Notes under the pieces: model-generated | Told to the model about the DNA's origin: nothing | The model's database searches: none | Seen by the model: the letters and a program-made list of their open reading frames with translations, nothing else | Translations under genes and position numbers: made by a program | Shown: in pieces, positions 31,801 through 39,859 of the stretch | Numbering within the stretch: the first letter of the stretch is position 1 | Layout of the letters: each line of letters opens with the position of its first letter | Origin: Cyrtodaria siliqua | Lineage: Eukaryota; Mollusca; Bivalvia; Adapedonta; Hiatellidae | NCBI GenBank assembly: GCA_037043455.1 | Contig: JAWPHD010011475.1 | Location: 19,550 to 83,549 of the forward strand | DNA length: 64,000 bases | Direction: 5' to 3'

Positions 31801-32284
31801 CTCTGATATTTCGCTAAGATAACAATAAAATAACACATTTTTTTTTGAAAATCGCATCCTTATCTAGCATTTCTAATATCTCCAAACAATTATATCCATG
31901 GTGATATGTTTAACATATGTCCCTAAAAAATTGTGCTAAATTTGTTTTGTTCAGTATATATATGTCATAACAAATCGATATAGACTTACATAACTCTTAA
32001 CATAAAGGTATATTCTCGTTTATATTTATCGTTCGGGTTTCCGTTTGATTTGCTAGTAAGTATTATTCACATATAGTTTTTACAAAATGTATGCCTACAC
32101 GTACTTTAAGGAGAATGTTAAAACTGTCAATTCATTTTACTACTTTATTCATTATTATAATGGTTGTTTACAGATCATCCATAATTTTCGACTGGAATAC
32201 CATCACGAGCCAATTGAACCAACCCTCAATACTGTGATGACCCCCGACCGACCACTCGTTCTCAAGTTTATACCAAGAACATAG
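20543..32284 (+). CDS. Mitochondrial-clan cytochrome P450, 11 coding exons, 553 aa
   Basis: Join: 20543-20680, 21104-21298, 22518-22714, 23097-23287, 26433-26653, 27962-28117, 28859-29025, 29208-29286, 30088-30250, 31188-31231, 32174-32284; 1662 nt. All introns are GT-AG and phases agree, with no stop before TAG. The product is a heme monooxygenase. Residues 1-46 are Ser/Thr/Lys/Arg-rich without acids until late, like a mitochondrial presequence. Further landmarks: PGPKGLP hinge 84-90; helix C WYKLR 182-186; I-helix AATETT 362-367, where the usual Gly is Ala; ExxR E419-R422; PERW 473-476; heme signature WGHGARMCIG 494-503 with ligand Cys501. RRFAEQEM after the cysteine and the basic helix K/L region fit the mitochondrial (adredoxin-dependent) clan; family and substrate are not assignable. 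ATG context AAAGAAAATGG is good. A 3' splice site ends at 20528, so a leader exon probably precedes it. Odd: Trp for Phe at 494, and exon duplications in introns 3 and 9. Confidence 0.93.
20965..21050 (+). repeat. GAAGCAACA-family repeat in P450 intron 1
   Basis: CCCTTGGAAGAAACAAACAC and GAGACTCGGTTTTATT blocks match the copies at 14495 and 31022. Confidence 0.55.
21104..21298 (+). CDS. P450 exon 2 (residues 47-111)
   Basis: Acceptor TTTACTTTACAG; ends GAG|GTATAT. Holds the PGPKGLPVVGTL hinge and helix A region. Phase 0 at both ends. Confidence 0.92.
21580..22230 (+). repeat. ~550-bp interspersed repeat, copy 2, in P450 intron 2
   Basis: Ordered homology to 8926-9480, plus an extra partial copy of its start at 22130-22215 (GAAATTTGGAAATCG, GATTGAGACTGTTCATGA). 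Confidence 0.65.
22425..22517 (+). repeat. Retroelement 3' tail running into the exon 3 acceptor
   Basis: GTGTGTTTTGGGGTGATTGT, CCGTGAATGCTATATTTCCT and CGCCTTGTATACC match tail copies at 25740, 26330 and 36520. The match continues to within ~20 bases of the AG at 22516-22517 and includes most of the pyrimidine tract. Confidence 0.6.
22518..22714 (+). CDS. P450 exon 3 (residues 112-177, split codon)
   Basis: AYQKRAIEHGPIYKEKI through YYRQQNGIDLGLVN; B to B' region. Ends two bases into a codon before GTAAGG. Confidence 0.92.
22923..23096 (+). repeat. Exon-4-like duplicated sequence, open in frame
   Basis: Immediately upstream of exon 4 are diverged copies of its start. Conceptual KNWNKICIVTARN (22958-22996) parallels exon 4 ENWYKLRTVTAPK, and a third copy starts CAGTCAAGAAAAAAATCGGT at 23009. 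From an AG at 22921-22922 the frame is open for 58 codons into exon 4 with correct phase. Confidence 0.65.
23097..23287 (+). CDS. P450 exon 4 (residues 177-241)
   Basis: Starts after CCATTACAG; QGENWYKLR contains the helix C Trp and Arg that contact a heme propionate. Ends one base into a Ser codon before GTAAGT. Confidence 0.9.
23580..23965. repeat. 34-bp minisatellite in P450 intron 4
   Basis: About ten copies of a unit with CAGTCACATATCGGTACA and CACCAATCAGACCCT; some units carry an extra CACTCAATCAGA block. Direct tandem copies without unique spacers, so not a CRISPR array. Confidence 0.9.
24033..24502. mobile_element. Foldback element (MITE-like), copy 1, intron 4
   Basis: Arms of ~220 bp (AAAGGGCTCTGAAAAACTTG at left, complement at right) around a ~50-bp centre. 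The left arm holds a CRE palindrome TGACGTCA (24176-24183) next to GGCGGCCATCTTTGAA. The right arm has lost the CRE (GACGTTGG). A fuller copy is at 27349-27872. No coding. Confidence 0.8.
24580..24860 (-). repeat. Retroelement 3' tail, inverted, intron 4
   Basis: On the minus strand reads the GTTCGACTTTTGTATCTACTTTTATTG block in tail order, with GGTGTGATGCTCCCTAGAACCTG at the other end, as in 50160-50400. Confidence 0.6.
25590..25820 (+). repeat. Retroelement 3' tail, intron 4
   Basis: GGTTTAAACCCAAGCGACC, CCACTGACCGTTCCAAGGCG and CCTTGAATGTTACATTTCCT occur in tail order, followed by a second partial CCGTTCCAATGCGGTACCCC block. Confidence 0.7.
26147..26319. repeat. Foldback repeat, intron 4
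   Basis: Left arm GAGATAAACATGCTAAGATT with ~65 bases more is matched by the complement ending at 26314; arms share GACGGTATGTG and GGTTTTACG. The centre is CG-rich. Confidence 0.7.
26325..26432 (+). repeat. Retroelement 3' tail running into the exon 5 acceptor
   Basis: GCGTATTTTTGGAGG, TCTGTGAATGCTCCATTTCT and GTTCGGCTTTTGTATC match the tail family, ending ~30 bases before AG at 26431-26432. Confidence 0.6.
26433..26653 (+). CDS. P450 exon 5 (residues 241-314)
   Basis: Acceptor CTTTTTTTCCAG. IGTFLFEERIGCF is the E-helix segment typical of mitochondrial P450s; continues to FELGRYFIDK. Ends phase 0 before GTAATT. Confidence 0.92.
26714..26838. repeat. 33-bp minisatellite in P450 intron 5
   Basis: Four near-identical direct copies of a unit with AGTGTAGGCAATAACTTCAA and CATCTGACCTGCC. 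Confidence 0.9.
27349..27872. mobile_element. Foldback element (MITE-like), copy 2, intron 5
   Basis: Outer ends GGGTTGATGCACTATTTC and complement are intact, arms ~230 bp. CRE palindromes TGACGTCA occur in both arms (27507-27514 and 27705-27712) beside GGCGG-CATCTTTGAA. TTAA-type flanks suggest, but do not prove, the target site. No coding. Confidence 0.85.
27962..28117 (+). CDS. P450 exon 6 (residues 315-366)
   Basis: Acceptor TTTCTTTACAG. Contains a Ser/Thr-rich linker (ESSTTTTDEPKK) and the first half of helix I, ending ATET before GTAAGG. Phase 0. Confidence 0.92.
28142..28182. repeat. (TA)n microsatellite, intron 6
   Basis: Uninterrupted AT alternation of ~40 bp just inside the intron. 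Confidence 0.95.
28325..28852. repeat. Compound CTA trinucleotide microsatellite, intron 6
   Basis: More than 450 bp of CTA/ACT triplets with CTG, TTA and CCGATA interruptions, turning to AAT/AAG triplets near 28790, ending 6 bases before the exon 7 acceptor AG (28857-28858). Gives spurious poly-Leu and poly-Ser frames. Confidence 0.95.
28859..29025 (+). CDS. P450 exon 7 (residues 367-422)
   Basis: Completes helix I (TSNAMLWSLYCLAENPEVQ) and helix K with KESLR. The acceptor ATGTACAG is directly against the trinucleotide repeat. Ends two bases into the Arg codon. Confidence 0.92.
29208..29286 (+). CDS. P450 exon 8 (residues 422-448)
   Basis: Acceptor CAACTTTTCAG; KYPITWATSRITQEDMEISG, the beta-1 strands after ExxR; ends PAG before GTAAGA. 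Confidence 0.92.
30088..30250 (+). CDS. P450 exon 9 (residues 449-503), heme-binding exon
   Basis: THVQANLFGMFRDEKFF, PERW (473-476) and WGHGARMCI up to the first base of Gly503. The donor is G|GTACGAG. The last 42 bases plus donor are duplicated just downstream. Confidence 0.93.
30209..30356. repeat. 74-bp tandem duplication over the exon 9/intron 9 junction
   Basis: Units 30209-30282 and 30283-30356 differ at one base (30253 A, 30327 T, right at the donor). Each holds the heme-ligand codons and a GT donor. Use of the second donor would retain 74 bases and hit TAA after 7 codons. Confidence 0.95.
30530..30625 (-). repeat. GAAGCAACA-family repeat, inverted, intron 9
   Basis: Complement of the 14495/31022 repeat: CTCTCATGAACAGATTCAAT and GTTTGTTGCTTCCAGAGGAT. 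Confidence 0.6.
31022..31108 (+). repeat. GAAGCAACA-family repeat, intron 9
   Basis: TACTGAAAAGGGGATCCTTT and AGAAAAGTAGACTCGTTTTA blocks; ends ~80 bases before exon 10. Confidence 0.6.
31188..31231 (+). CDS. P450 exon 10 (residues 503-517), micro-exon
   Basis: 44 bases: completes Gly503, then RRFAEQEMHIILTK (helix L). Acceptor TATATTAACAG, donor AAG|GTAAAC. Confidence 0.9.
31280..31335 (-). repeat. Retroelement 3' tail fragment, inverted, intron 10
   Basis: On the minus strand reads GTGAATGCTGTATTTCCTGT followed by TC-AGTTGTATACATACTTTTAG, the end of the tail family. Confidence 0.45.
31428..31960. repeat. ~530-bp interspersed repeat, copy 1, intron 10
   Basis: Starts TTTAGCACATAAAATGCATG and includes GGGTCAATGATAAA, GAAAATCG-TCTCATTTCAAT and GCATTTCTAATATCT; same order at 50940-51470. 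Confidence 0.7.
32174..32284 (+). CDS. P450 exon 11 (residues 518-553) and stop
   Basis: Acceptor GGTTGTTTACAG; IIHNFRLEYHHEPIEP ... RPLVLKFIPRT then TAG. Typical C-terminal beta strands of mitochondrial P450s. Confidence 0.92.
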   Translation: MIHNFRLEYHHEPIEPTLNTVMTPDRPLVLKFIPRT

Positions 32285-32322
32285 ACAACACCAACCTTCA
32301 CCTGACCCGAGAACGAAACAAT

Positions 32323-32457
32323 AATAAAACAAATCGACCTGGATGACCATCGTATTTAAAAAAACACAACAGATATTGCCTTAGGATTGGGTTAATATAT
32401 TGCTTACCGACACCTATGATGAATCATGTGTACGGTAGTACATAGGGCTGAAATAAA
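32323..32457 (+). terminator. Candidate P450 polyadenylation signals
   Basis: AATAAA at 32323-32328 and again at 32452-32457, 39 and 168 bases after the stop codon. Either could direct 3'-end formation; I cannot choose without cDNA. Confidence 0.45.
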
Positions 32458-32578
32458 TACTACAATGAAAGCAACAACTCTTATTCAAGCAATTCTACCG
32501 ATAGAGTTTCCGCCCCGTATGAACTCGGCCAATACGTAAAACGCGTCTCCACGAAAACAGACTATATACCTCAATAGC

Positions 32579-32624
32579 ATCGTTGAGACACTGTGATAGA
32601 TTCATGTCACAGTGTCTCAACGAT
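32579..32624. repeat. Perfect 18-bp stem hairpin
   Basis: ATCGTTGAGACACTGTGA and its exact complement, separated by a 10-base loop, just downstream of the P450. Confidence 0.9.
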
Positions 32625-32699
32625 GTTATAGAGTTATTTAGGGGTGATAACTAGGGAAGTGCATACAGGGTGATAATTACTATCAATACTTCATGAACA

Positions 32700-32775
32700 G
32701 GTAGATACAAAATGTCAAACAGGAAATGTAACTTTCATGGAACGCAGTCAACCAAAAACACGCAATAAGTTTTCG
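32700..32775 (-). repeat. Retroelement 3' tail fragment, inverted
   Basis: GTAGATACAAAATGTCAAAC, GGAAATGTAACTTTCATGGA and CAGTCAACCAAAAACACGC are the complement of the tail end. Confidence 0.55.
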
Positions 32776-32849
32776 TCTAGACTATGCTGGCAACGAAATT
32801 GCCGATAGTTAGAATAAAAGTGTACTGAAATCCTCAAAATACGGGGTCT

Positions 32850-33630
32850 TAAATATGGAAAGCCTCGGCTGCCTTCTGTTGGCATTTTGCATTTTGTGCA
32901 GTACGCTCCCTAAGTTGTCATGTGCATTTTCTAAGTTGTTATGTGCATTTAGTAAGTTGTTATGTGCATTTTCTGCGTTGTTATGTACATTTCGTAGGTT
33001 GTTATGTGCATATTCTAAGTTGTCTTGTGCATTTTCTAAGTTGTTATGTGCATTTCGTAAGTTGTTATGTGCATTTTCCAAGTTGTTATGTACATTTAGT
33101 AAGTTGTTATGTGCATTTCGTAGGTTGTTATGTGCATATTCTAAGTTGTCTTGTGCATTTTCTAAGTTGTTATGTGCGTTTCGTAAGTTGTTATGTACAT
33201 TTAGTAAGTTGTTATGTGCATTTCGTAGGTTGTTATGTGCATATTCTAAGTTGTCTTGTGCATTTTCTAAGTTGTTATGTGCATTTCGTAAGTTGTTATG
33301 TGCATTTCGTAGGTTGTTATGTGCATATTCTAAGTTGTCTTGTGCATTTTCTAAGTTGTTATGTGCATTTAATAATTTGTGATGTACATTTCGTAAGTTG
33401 TCTTGTGCAAACTACAAGTCGTCGTTAAGTAGACTTTTTATCGGAATAAGTTTTGAAGGTAACACCGGTAGAAATGGCGGCTCCAGGAGCGGACGCTAAG
33501 CTCTGCCTAGATAAGAGAAATTGGGCTAGGTACATTATACAATAAATTTTTAGAACATAAAACGTGTACAAAATGTGTAAGGGATTGTCTGACGTGGATT
33601 AAATAAATCTTGGTCTGAAAAAAAAAAAAA
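32850..33630 (+). mobile_element. 21-bp-array element, left copy of a large inverted repeat
   Basis: Begins TTAAATATGGAAAGCCTCGG, continues into roughly two dozen 21-bp units (GCATTTTCTAAGTTGTTATGT and variants, ~32912-33400), then a unique end (ACTACAAGTCGTCG, GAAATGGCGGCTCCAGGAGCG, GGGATTGTCTGACGTGG) and an A run at 33619. The complementary arrangement lies at 34310-35572. Because 21 is a multiple of three, long repetitive frames are open on it. Confidence 0.85.
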
Positions 33631-33719
33631 GAACGTGTTATTTGTTTGTCTTTGTGTGTAGTCCTAAGGTTTATAGCCCTCCATCTTTTAACCAATAGGA
33701 CGTCCTAAAGGTATAGGTT

Positions 33720-34309
33720 CGATAGAATCTGGACTTCACGTGTTATTTGTTGAAAACAAACATATTTTAAATACTTTGGGACTTTTTTCAGGAAAACTTA
33801 AAATATGTTTGTTTTCAACAAATAGCACGTCAATATTACTTTTATTTAAATATATTTTTCAATTTATTATCATTATTATTTGTTAGTTCCCAACACTGAT
33901 GGGTAGGGGCTACGTGAGGTCCTCTTCTCCCTCCTCCCTCCCCCATTTCTCCCTTCTCCCTCCCTTATCTCCCTTCTCCGCACCCTTTTCTCTCTTCTCT
34001 CTCAAAGTACTGATAAACAAAGGCCGAAATCCATAAACGTATCTATCGTGGAGACAGAACGTGTACGGCAGACAAGATAATGGTCAATTAAGGATTTTGA
34101 TAGGATATAGACTGTTTTACCCAAAACGACTCTCAAATTATGATAATTCTTCATCATTTACTAACTTGCTATTTTAAAAACCTCACGCCCCTTTCTCTCC
34201 CGACTCCCGTCCTCTTGTCTTCCGACCCCACCCTCGTCTCCCGGCCCTGCCCCTTATATTCCGTACCCACGGCCACCTGTACCACACCTCCTGATACTGC
34301 CACCAGTGA
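33720..34309. other. Spacer of the inverted repeat: hairpin and polypyrimidine tract
   Basis: A ~36-bp inverted repeat (33738-33773 with 33799-33832, CACGTGTTATTTGTTGAAAA type) and a pyrimidine-rich TCTCCCTCC tract (33925-34005). No gene. Confidence 0.6.
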
Positions 34310-35572
34310 CCCGATCTATTGTTTTCAGACCAAGATTTATTAACTCCACGTCAGACAATCCCTTACACATTTTGAAATCAATTTTCTGTTCTAAGAATTT
34401 ATTGTATAATGTCCCTAGCCCAATTTTGTTAAAGTATGCAGAGCATAGCGTTCGCTCCTGGAGCCGCCATTTCTACCGGTGTTTCCTTCAAAACCTATTC
34501 CGATAAAAAGTCTACTTAACGACGACTTGTAGTTTGCACAAGACAACTTACGAAATGCACATAACAACTTACTAAATGTACACAACAACTTACGAAACGC
34601 ACATAACAACTTAGAAAATGCACATAACAACTTAGAAAATGCACATAACAACTTAGAATATGCACATGACAACTTAAACAATGCACAGAACAACTTAAAC
34701 AATGCACATCACAACTTAAACAATGCACATCACAATTTACGAAATGCACATAACAACTTAGAAAATGCACATAACAACTTAGAAAATACACATAACAACT
34801 TACAAATGCACAGGACAACTTAGAAAATGCACATAACAACTTAGAACATGCACAAGACAACTTAGAATATGCAAATTACAACTTACGAAAAGCACATAAC
34901 AACTTACAAAATGCACATAACAACTTAGAAAATGCACATAACAACTTATAATATGCACATGACAACTTAAACAATGCACAGAACAACTTAGGAAATGCAC
35001 AAGACAACTTAGAAAATGCATATAACGACTTACGAAATGCACAGGACAACTTAGAAAATGCACATAACAACTTACAATATGCACATAACAACTTACGAAA
35101 TGCACAGGACAACTTAGAAAATGCATATAACAACTTACAAAATGCACAGGACAACTTAGGAAATGCACATAACAACTTACAAAATGCACATAACAACTTA
35201 CGAAATGCACAGGACATCTTAGAAAATGCACATAACAACTTAGGAAAATCACAACTTAGAAAATGCACATAACAACTTAAAAATGCACAAGACGACTTGC
35301 AAAATGCACATAACAACTTAGATAATGCACAGTAGAATTTAGAAAATGCACATGACAACATATAAAATGCACATAACAACTTACTAAATGCACATAACAA
35401 CTTAGAAAATGCACAGGACAACTTAGAAAATGCACATAACAACTTACGAAATGCACATCACAACTTAGAAAAAGCACATAACCACTAAGAAAATGCACAA
35501 AACGACTTACAAAGCGTACTGCACAAAATGAAAAAGGCCAACAGAAGGCAGCCGAGGCTTTCCATACTTAAA
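34310..35572 (-). mobile_element. 21-bp-array element, right inverted copy
   Basis: Complement of 32850-33630 with the same unique ends and about twice as many 21-bp units (~34545-35515; ACATAACAACTTAGAAAATGC and variants). Terminal CCGAGGCTTTCCATACTTAA mirrors the left copy. The element is presumably mobile because the unit-array-unit plan is kept in both, but no transposase is present. Confidence 0.85.
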
Positions 35573-35649
35573 CAAGAAAACAAATCATTGAAAAAAAACA
35601 TTCAGCAATATTGCAAGTGTAAAACGACACAGAAGGAAGACTTGAACGC

Positions 35650-37015
35650 ATTTAAGTATGTTATACACTGTTGTTAAAATATACCACGTTTGACTCTTTG
35701 TTTTTTAAACTGAACATTAACGTTTTGTGTGTATACTGTGTAATAAATCTTCAATATATGCAATTTGCATAATGAGGCAATGTTCAGTAGGATATGAAAT
35801 AAGAAATTAATTTCAAAATAAGTACGCCATTGGCAAATGTGATCATGCTATTATATGCAATTTTAACAGACTTAGGAAGACGCATTTATTAATATACATA
35901 AACAAAAAAACAGAATATTCAACTGTGTGATCGAAGATATTAAACACGCAATTACATATTTTTGTATATCTGGAGATTCAAAGAGAATACTATACTTACT
36001 TGTAATGTTGTGTCACATGACATTTGTAAAACCAAAGGGAGGCATCTAATTATACACGTGGTCTACACTGTTGTTAAAATATACCACTTTAGACTCATTT
36101 TGTTTTAAACTGAATATCAACGTTTTGTGTGTAGTAACAAAACTGCAATACATGTAATAAGAAGAAAAAGAAGCACTTTATTTAAAAATCAGTAAGCCAT
36201 AGGCCCATGTGATCATACAATATATACATATACATTTTTTATAACAGACACAATGTTCAGTAGGATACAGAGTAAGAACGTAATTTCAGAATATGTACGC
36301 CATTGGCAACAGTAATCATACCATATCTGCATATACATTTTTTATTTACACTGTCCCGTTTTATTGGGATGACAGTATGGTAAGTGTGTGGTCCTAGATC
36401 CTGGTTTAAACCCCCAGCGGCCTTTTTTGCCACCGACACCGTGCCAAGGCTTGCGTTTGTGACGTCATATGCCTTTATTTCTTATTAGCACTGCCATTTA
36501 TGTTTGTCTTTTTGCGTGTTTTTGGGTTGACTGTGTTCATTTCCTGTTCTACGTTTTATACTTCTTTTTAGCAAGAAACATATACACGTAATGTAGATAC
36601 AAAAGCCGAACAGGAAATGTAGATTCACAGAACTAGGTCATCCACAAACACGTATTGAAAACAAAGAAACACATACAAGGATATATAAAACAAAGTAAGA
36701 GACGCCACATGATACTAAATTCGTCACAACTATATTTCATGTATGTTTCGTTATAATATCGATTTAAATATTAGTATAGTATTGGGCTTAATCAAAGTTG
36801 GTATATAAAATAATGTTATTCAAAACTGAATTCATGGTTTATTATTCCTATTATATATTGAGTCAAAAAAGAAGTGTCATAGACATTACATATTATTACT
36901 CCTTTTGTTTTAAACTGAGCATCAACGTTTTGTGTGTAGTAACAAAACTGCAATACATGTAATAAGCATACTGCCACAATGTTCAGTAGGAGACAGAGTA
37001 AGAACTCAAAATATA
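35650..37015. repeat. Three dispersed copies of a ~150-bp AT-rich repeat
   Basis: At 35660-35830, 36065-36310 and 36900-37010: TTTTAAACTGA-CAT-AACGTTTTGTGTGTA, CAATACATGTAATAAG and AATGTTCAGTAGGA. No coding. Confidence 0.6.
36340..36590 (+). repeat. Retroelement 3' tail
   Basis: TTTACACTGTCCCGTTTTAT, GGTTTAAACCCCCAGCGGCC and TTGGGTTGACTG blocks in tail order; a short inverted end piece follows at 36596-36650. Confidence 0.7.
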
Positions 37016-37434
37016 TTTTCATAATTTTATGAGAAACATTATTGTATTTTTATTTTAAAAAATATGAAAATTTGTAAACAGTCTATTTTATATATTTTTT
37101 TGTGGTGAAGGCAGACCACCCACTTTTCCTGGACAGAACCAGTACTGCACAAACGTTTGACATTAAAGCGAAATTCCAGAAATACATGGATTAACCAGAT
37201 GGCTGTTTACCCATTCATCTGCAAGCAAACTATTTGAAACTTTTCTTGCAATTTTTGTTTGGCTCAAACGTTGTTAGTGAATGAACGTTTTATACAAAGT
37301 ATCACCACTTTATCAAGGCGTACATTGTGTACATTTTAAAACTTCTTTTGTTAAATTTTTCAACACTAACTTTTTTTGAATATTTCTAAAACAGTCTTGT
37401 CAATAATTCACTGTCCTTGCTGAAATACAACACC

Positions 37435-37458
37435 GTGTTCCGTGAAACACTCTTCTAG
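37435..37458 (+). mobile_element. Helitron-like 3' terminus
   Basis: Imperfect palindrome GTGTTCCGTGAAACAC, then TCTT and CTAG followed by T; related to the end at 3398-3421. The body to the left (from ~37090) is not clearly bounded. Confidence 0.55.
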
Positions 37459-37726
37459 TTTGACTATTCATCTATAAATGAATACTCCGACTCTGAAGAA
37501 AAGTGAATTGAGTTATTGGCGTGCAAGACAATGGAAATATAAAGTATTGTTTTATTCGGAATATTTGTCATTTTAAACCATCGAAACAAGTAAAACAATT
37601 TTTTTAATGTGATTCTTGGAAAATTATTTGAACAACTTACCCGTAAATACGCGAGAGTTAAACATGCTGTATTTTATGTTTGAAGTAATATTTTTAAATA
37701 AAGTTTTACAGTGTTTAGTTTTATAA

Positions 37727-37962
37727 GTCCGTGGCCGAGTGGTTAGCGTCTCTGACTTAAAATCACTTGCTCCTCATCGCTGTGGGTTCGATCCCTCATG
37801 GGTCTAGGAATCTTTATGTGAGGAAGCTATCTACCTGGCTTGCGGAACGTCGGTGGCACGAACATTGTCCGGAGGGGCACTTGTGGTCTTCATCCAACAA
37901 TGCAGGCAGGAAAGTCGCCCTATGACCTTAGCTTTGGTGCACCTATAAAGTCCAATTCAATT
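37727..37962 (+). mobile_element. SINE family 2, full-length with tRNA-Leu-like head
   Basis: The head (37727-37806) has an A box (TGGCCGAGTGGTTAGCG) and B box (GGTTCGATCCC), a long variable arm and a TAA anticodon-like loop, resembling a type II (Leu) tRNA. The body (CTTGCGGAACGTCGGTGG, GGAGGGGCAC, GGAAAGTCGCC-TATGACCTTAGC) and the CCAATTCAATT tail follow. TTATAA on both sides may be a short target duplication. It is the reference copy for the truncated ones at 4299-4547 and 15284-15332. Confidence 0.85.
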
Positions 37963-38630
37963 ATAACATTTTTTTTTCTTAGAGAGTTCTTGCATTGCTA
38001 TTGTTTTAGGTCATAATCATTACAACCAATAAATATTTTAATAAAAGCTGTGATACATCTCACGTGTGTATTTAATTTCATCAACTCCATCAACCGTGTA
38101 CCAACATGTTAAAGGGACAAACGGCAATCTTGAAGTTTTTATCAAACATTTAAATTATCATCTCGATTTATTTATCCAACAACGTTTTGACTTAACCTGC
38201 TTGCATATAATTAAATAAAAGTTTGAACATTTGCTTTTTCTTCGTTATTCTACCGTAAATATATTATTTGTGTAATAAAATCAACATTTAGTTATATGAA
38301 GAAAGCAAATACTTTATACTACTAGTATATACTATAGTATATACTATACTATAGTATTACAATAATTAATATTAATGATTGCGATAAAGCAAGCTGGCTT
38401 GGACAACTAACGGGACGCCACGAGTTTTACACAAACAAAGATTGTCGTGTGACCCTTTTACGTTTGATGCCTTGATTTTGCAACAGACGAGTTGTTTGCC
38501 TGTTAAGGACGTTTGGCTGACAGACCAATTAGATCATTATTGTGCCTTACCTGTAAATGTTATTAAATTGTTCCGTGTATTTGAAAATCGTCAGATGAAT
38601 CGATTTTCCTCCTTCACCACTGGCGTTTTG
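37963..38630. other. No gene recognised
   Basis: AT-rich; a small TATACTATAG-type palindromic cluster at 38320-38355. Open frames are short and without motifs. Confidence 0.4.
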
Positions 38631-38751
38631 AACTAGAATGGACCACAGTTCAAAACAAGAGGTCCAAGAGGGCATGTGGACGCTCTCTGGCTAAAACGGC
38701 TCTTATATCTAGGGTTGTCGTCATAACATTTTTATCACTACTTCTTTAAAA

Positions 38752-39295
38752 CTAGAAGGCCACGGCCTATATGTCGAGCCCTATTATAACGGTCCAGTTT
38801 TTTGATTTGACGACCACCAATGTCAATCCCAAAAGATATTAAATTAATGTCATTAACAGTGGAGGATGCATGTCGTAGCGGAGACCGGACGTGACGTATG
38901 TTTCGTCAAAAGTAGGTCGCAGAAACCCGAAATTTTGCTCATGAAGTAAAATGCATATAAGGAACATTTTGGTGAAGTTTGTTGAAAATCCTGCGAGATA
39001 AAAGCAAGATACACATGTCATAGCAGAGACCGGACGTGACCTATATTTCGTCAAGGTAGGTCACAACGACCTGAAATTTTGCACATGACGTTAGATGCAT
39101 ATTGGTGAAGGTTGGTGAAAACCCTAGCAGAAATGAGCAAGATAAGCATGTCATAGCGGAGACCGTACGTGGCCTATATTTTGTAAAAGGTAGGTCACAG
39201 CGACCTGAAAATTTGCACATGTTGTTAGATGCATATAAGGATCAGTCTGGTGAAGTTTGGTGAAACTCCTGCGAGAAAGAAGCAAGATACTGTAA
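38752..39295 (-). mobile_element. Helitron-like element, minus strand, ~140-bp repeats
   Basis: On the minus strand the hairpin AGGCC-GT-GGCCT (38757-38768) is followed by a base and CTAG (38752-38755), then T. The body to the right has three diverged direct repeats with CATGTCATAGCGGAGACCG and GACCTGAAATTTTGCACATG starting near 38868, 39012 and 39146. The other end is not defined. Confidence 0.55.
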
Positions 39296-39571
39296 TGACC
39301 GGTCGACGTTTTAATAATAACATGAAGTCAACATAAAGTAACATATTTATTCTTTAAATAGATCTAGTGTTCAACGTATTTCAACAATATTACCAGAACT
39401 TTTGTAGTTAGCTCTTAATTAATACAAAAGCAATAAATAGAAAATCATTAGTCACCTTTAATACCAGATTTGAAATAACCACAGGCTTCCAAATAACCCG
39501 CCACAGGTATCACCAGTCGCCTTAAGACCAGATTCCAAATAAACCCGCCACAGGAACCTCTGAGAGAACTG

Positions 39572-39615
39572 ACGTGTGTGTGTGTGTGTGAGTGTGTGTG
39601 TGTGTGTGTGTGTGT
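39572..39615. repeat. (GT)n microsatellite and start of a repeat
   Basis: GT run with one A interruption. The following TTCTGAGGTTTATAGTCCCTC block recurs at 33660 and 40270. Confidence 0.85.
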
Positions 39616-39819
39616 AGTTCTGAGGTTTATAGTCCCTCCACCAACTAACACGACAAGGTATATTGAAGCGACGGGTACAATAGAGTCTGGACTGTTCTAG
39701 ATGAGTATGTTGGTTGATCTGGTGCTGCTGCTGTGATGTCGATTCTATTGTCTGTATTTAGATGATGTGTCGCTCTCGCTCTGTGTAATTGTCGCTGCGG
39801 CGGTGAAGTGTGTGGGTGA

Positions 39820-39834
<15 letters not shown>

Positions 39835-39851
<17 letters not shown>

Positions 39852-39858
39852 GGGGGGG
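39835..39858. repeat. Homopolymer G run (24)
   Basis: Preceded by GT repeats. Length likely unreliable in any assembly. Confidence 0.9.
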
Positions 39859-39859
39859 T

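Noticed and set aside
32855..33428. Two overlapping + strand ORFs of 168-175 codons, one with a signal-peptide-like start
   Set aside because: They are frames of the 21-bp tandem array; all phases stay open because 21 is a multiple of three, and the inverted copy has the same property. No independent coding evidence.
34415..35498. Minus-strand ORFs of 73-188 codons with CAFSKLL-type repeats
   Set aside because: Same 21-bp array in the inverted copy; repeat artefact.
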